From Aphanocapsa sp. GSE-SYN-MK-11-07L (lineage in GTDB: Bacteria > Cyanobacteriota > Cyanobacteriia > Thermosynechococcales > Thermosynechococcaceae): a stretch of DNA of 55,432 bases. Below are positions 53,853-55,432 of this stretch, one piece after another (the first letter of the stretch is position 1; the number at the start of each line of letters is the position of its first letter). The position numbers and the translations under genes are program-made. The notes below the pieces were generated by a model, which was not told the origin of the DNA, ran no database searches, and saw nothing but the letters and a program-made list of their open reading frames with translations. The stretch covers positions 1 through 55,432 of the forward strand of contig JAHHGS010000088.1 in the NCBI GenBank assembly GCA_019359715.1, in the 5' to 3' direction.

Positions 53853-55313
53853 CTAATCAAGCGTGGCTATTACAGGAGCAGGATCTGAAACTGCAATCCT
53901 TGGAAACCAAAAACCCTCAGCATAAACCTGTGGATTAACGTGAGAAATTTGGCTGTAGGACTGGCGTACATGGTTATTCACAGCCACAGTCTTCACGTCA
54001 TACATCTGGGTTGCTAGCTTAGGATAAACCCCTACTCCAACAATCAGGAATAGAAAGCAGGCAGCAATAAATATTTCCCGTGGTTTGGCATCGCTGAAAT
54101 CAGCATTGGTGGGCAAAACACAGCTTGTCCCAAAGCAGTTGGCCGCTTGACTGTTTTGAAAGTCTTTCTGGAGAGAGACATCGCCCAACAGACACGCAGG
54201 TTCATTACCAGCACTGTAAAAGATTTGTCTAAGCATTGAAAGCAGATAAATCGGGGTTAGGATTAACCCGATCGCTGACAAGCAAACCATTCCCGTCCGG
54301 AAGCCGGAACTATAGACATCGCTGTTGCTTAAACCCACGAAGACCGATAGTTCACTCACAAAGCCACTCATCCCAGGCAGCGCCAAAGAGGCCATGGCGG
54401 CAATCGTAAACAGCGCAAACACTTTTGGCATCAACTTGCCAATGTTGCCCATTTTCTCTAGTTCCATCGTGTGGGTGCGATCGTAAGTCACACCCGCCAA
54501 GAAGAACAGCACTGCAGCAATTAACCCGTGGGAGAGCATTTGCAGCATCGCTCCACTAATGCCCAAATCTGTAAAGGAAGAAATACCCAGCAGGACGAAC
54601 CCCATGTGAGACACGGAAGAATAAGCCAGGCGACGCTTCATGTTTGACTGAGCAAAGGAAGCAAATCCGCCATAGACAATATTGACAATCCCCAAACTCG
54701 CCAGCACTGGTGCAAAGTAAACATGGGCATTGGGCAGCAACTCCATGTTGAGCCGAATTAGCCCATAGGCCCCCATCTTCAGCAGCACCCCGGCTAGAAT
54801 CATCGACACCGGAGAAGAGGCTTCACCGTGGGCATCGGGTAGCCAGGTATGGAGCGGGAAAATTGCCAGCTTTACCCCAAAAGCAATCAGCAAGCCAGCA
54901 TACAGTAGCAGTTCCAAAATCAGCGGATAGTGCTTCATGCCCAGCTCAGCCATATCAAAGGTGATGTTTTCACCCCCATAAAGAGACATTGCTAACGCTG
55001 CTATCAGGATAAAAATTGAAGCCGCCGCCGTATAGAGCAAAAACTTGGTGGCAGCATATTGCCGATTCTGTCCACCCCAGATCGACACCAGCAGGTAGAC
55101 CGGCACCAGCTCGACCTCCCACATGATGAACAGCAGCAGCAAGTCTTGGGCCACAAAGACGCCAACTTGGGCTGAGTAGAGCACCAACATTAGGAAATAA
55201 AATAGACGCGGCTTGTGATCGACTTGCCAGGCCGACAAAATCGAGAGGGTTGTCACCAGACCTGCTAGCAATACCAGCGGCATCGAAATCCCATCGACTG
55301 AGACTGCCTGCTT
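53853..55313 (-). pseudogene. ndhD: 5'-truncated ndhD (NDH-1 subunit 4)
   Basis: Proton-pumping membrane subunit of NDH-1, of the NdhD1/NdhD2 type by its C terminus ([19 protein letters not shown] and [13 protein letters not shown]). The retained part is about 480 residues with normal helices, including [22 protein letters not shown] and [19 protein letters not shown]. The preceding sequence [12 protein letters not shown] is still NdhD, but upstream of about 55313 the frame meets the transposon end. About 50-80 N-terminal residues are missing. The ATG at 55283 is an internal Met, so the gene has no native start. Confidence 0.8.
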
Positions 55314-55432
55314 AAAGACACTAACCTCGGCAGCCCAAAGACACTAACTTCGGCGGCCTAAAGACACTAACTTCGGCACCCAAATGACAGCAACCTCGGC
55401 GGGTCATTTTTGAGAAACTTCGGCAGGTAATA
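55314..55432. mobile_element. Transposon end with five 23-bp spaced repeats
   Basis: Units of AAAGACACTAACYTCGGC occur at 55314, 55337, 55360, 55383 and 55406-55407, so spacing is exactly 23 bases for the first four. The last two units are degenerate. Arrays of transposase-binding sites like this are known at the ends of IS21-type elements and of Tn7/TniA-type transposons. The transposase genes lie beyond the window. The boundary in ndhD is near 55310-55315. Confidence 0.6.

Overview
The window is cyanobacterial chromosomal DNA. It encodes photosystem II genes (psbB for CP47, psbT, psbM), a plant-type ferredoxin, tocopherol cyclase, a geranylgeranyl-reductase-family protein, an NDH-1 NdhD subunit, a CYP110-like P450, a cyanobacterial-length ribosomal protein S1 and a DevAC-like ABC transporter. 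The octamer GCGATCGC (HIP1), typical of many cyanobacteria, recurs throughout. Species cannot be fixed from the sequence; a filamentous or Leptolyngbya-like lineage is only a guess.

Layout. 1-608: the end of an insertion sequence cutting a DNA cytosine methyltransferase gene. 657-6184: two amino-acid ABC permeases, divergent from carB. 6554-10431: a group 2 sigma factor, a periodic RP-motif protein, a DUF6671-like protein, a small membrane protein and a TerC-family protein. 10432-11252: a long leader region with hairpins and a 46-residue protein. 11253-15927: a membrane-anchored hypothetical, nrdR, rps1, pdxA and a P450, all on the + strand, with rps1-pdxA-P450 tightly packed. 16194-24000: PLD-type protein, tocopherol cyclase, SH3 protein, SDR, ilvA and secreted hypotheticals. 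25000-27000: a low-complexity and debris-rich stretch (Gln/Pro-rich protein, pentapeptide fragment, Rpn-type nuclease). 28097-31186: minCDE operon with one conserved gene on each side. 31237-38146: murG, Zn-ribbon protein, DUF3598 protein, SprT protease, small membrane protein, tRNA-Gly, a shrunken NTPase-TPR protein and a Ski2-like helicase. 38183-41265: HpnA-like epimerase with DevA and DevC homologues. 41548-42425: coiled-coil protein and an IS200/IS605-like relic. 42426-49038: thrB, hydrolase, reductase, NikL/CbiL-like protein, trpC, cynS and tyrS. 49193-53576: class A PBP, then psbM, ferredoxin, psbB and psbT. 53656-55432: a MITE-like repeat and a 5'-truncated ndhD joined to a transposon end made of 23-bp repeats.

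Most of the window is housekeeping and photosynthesis genes. The unusual items are at the margins: both window edges are mobile-element ends inside broken genes (methyltransferase on the left, ndhD on the right), which suggests a contig bounded by repeats. Inside there are a protein with six RP motifs at 18-19-residue spacing, a possible AUU start for pdxA, a terminator-like hairpin inside pdxA, a two-copy MITE-like repeat and a relic that may be a tnpB/right-end fragment. I found no convincing new multi-gene defence or metabolic system. All family assignments come from reading motifs, with no database search.
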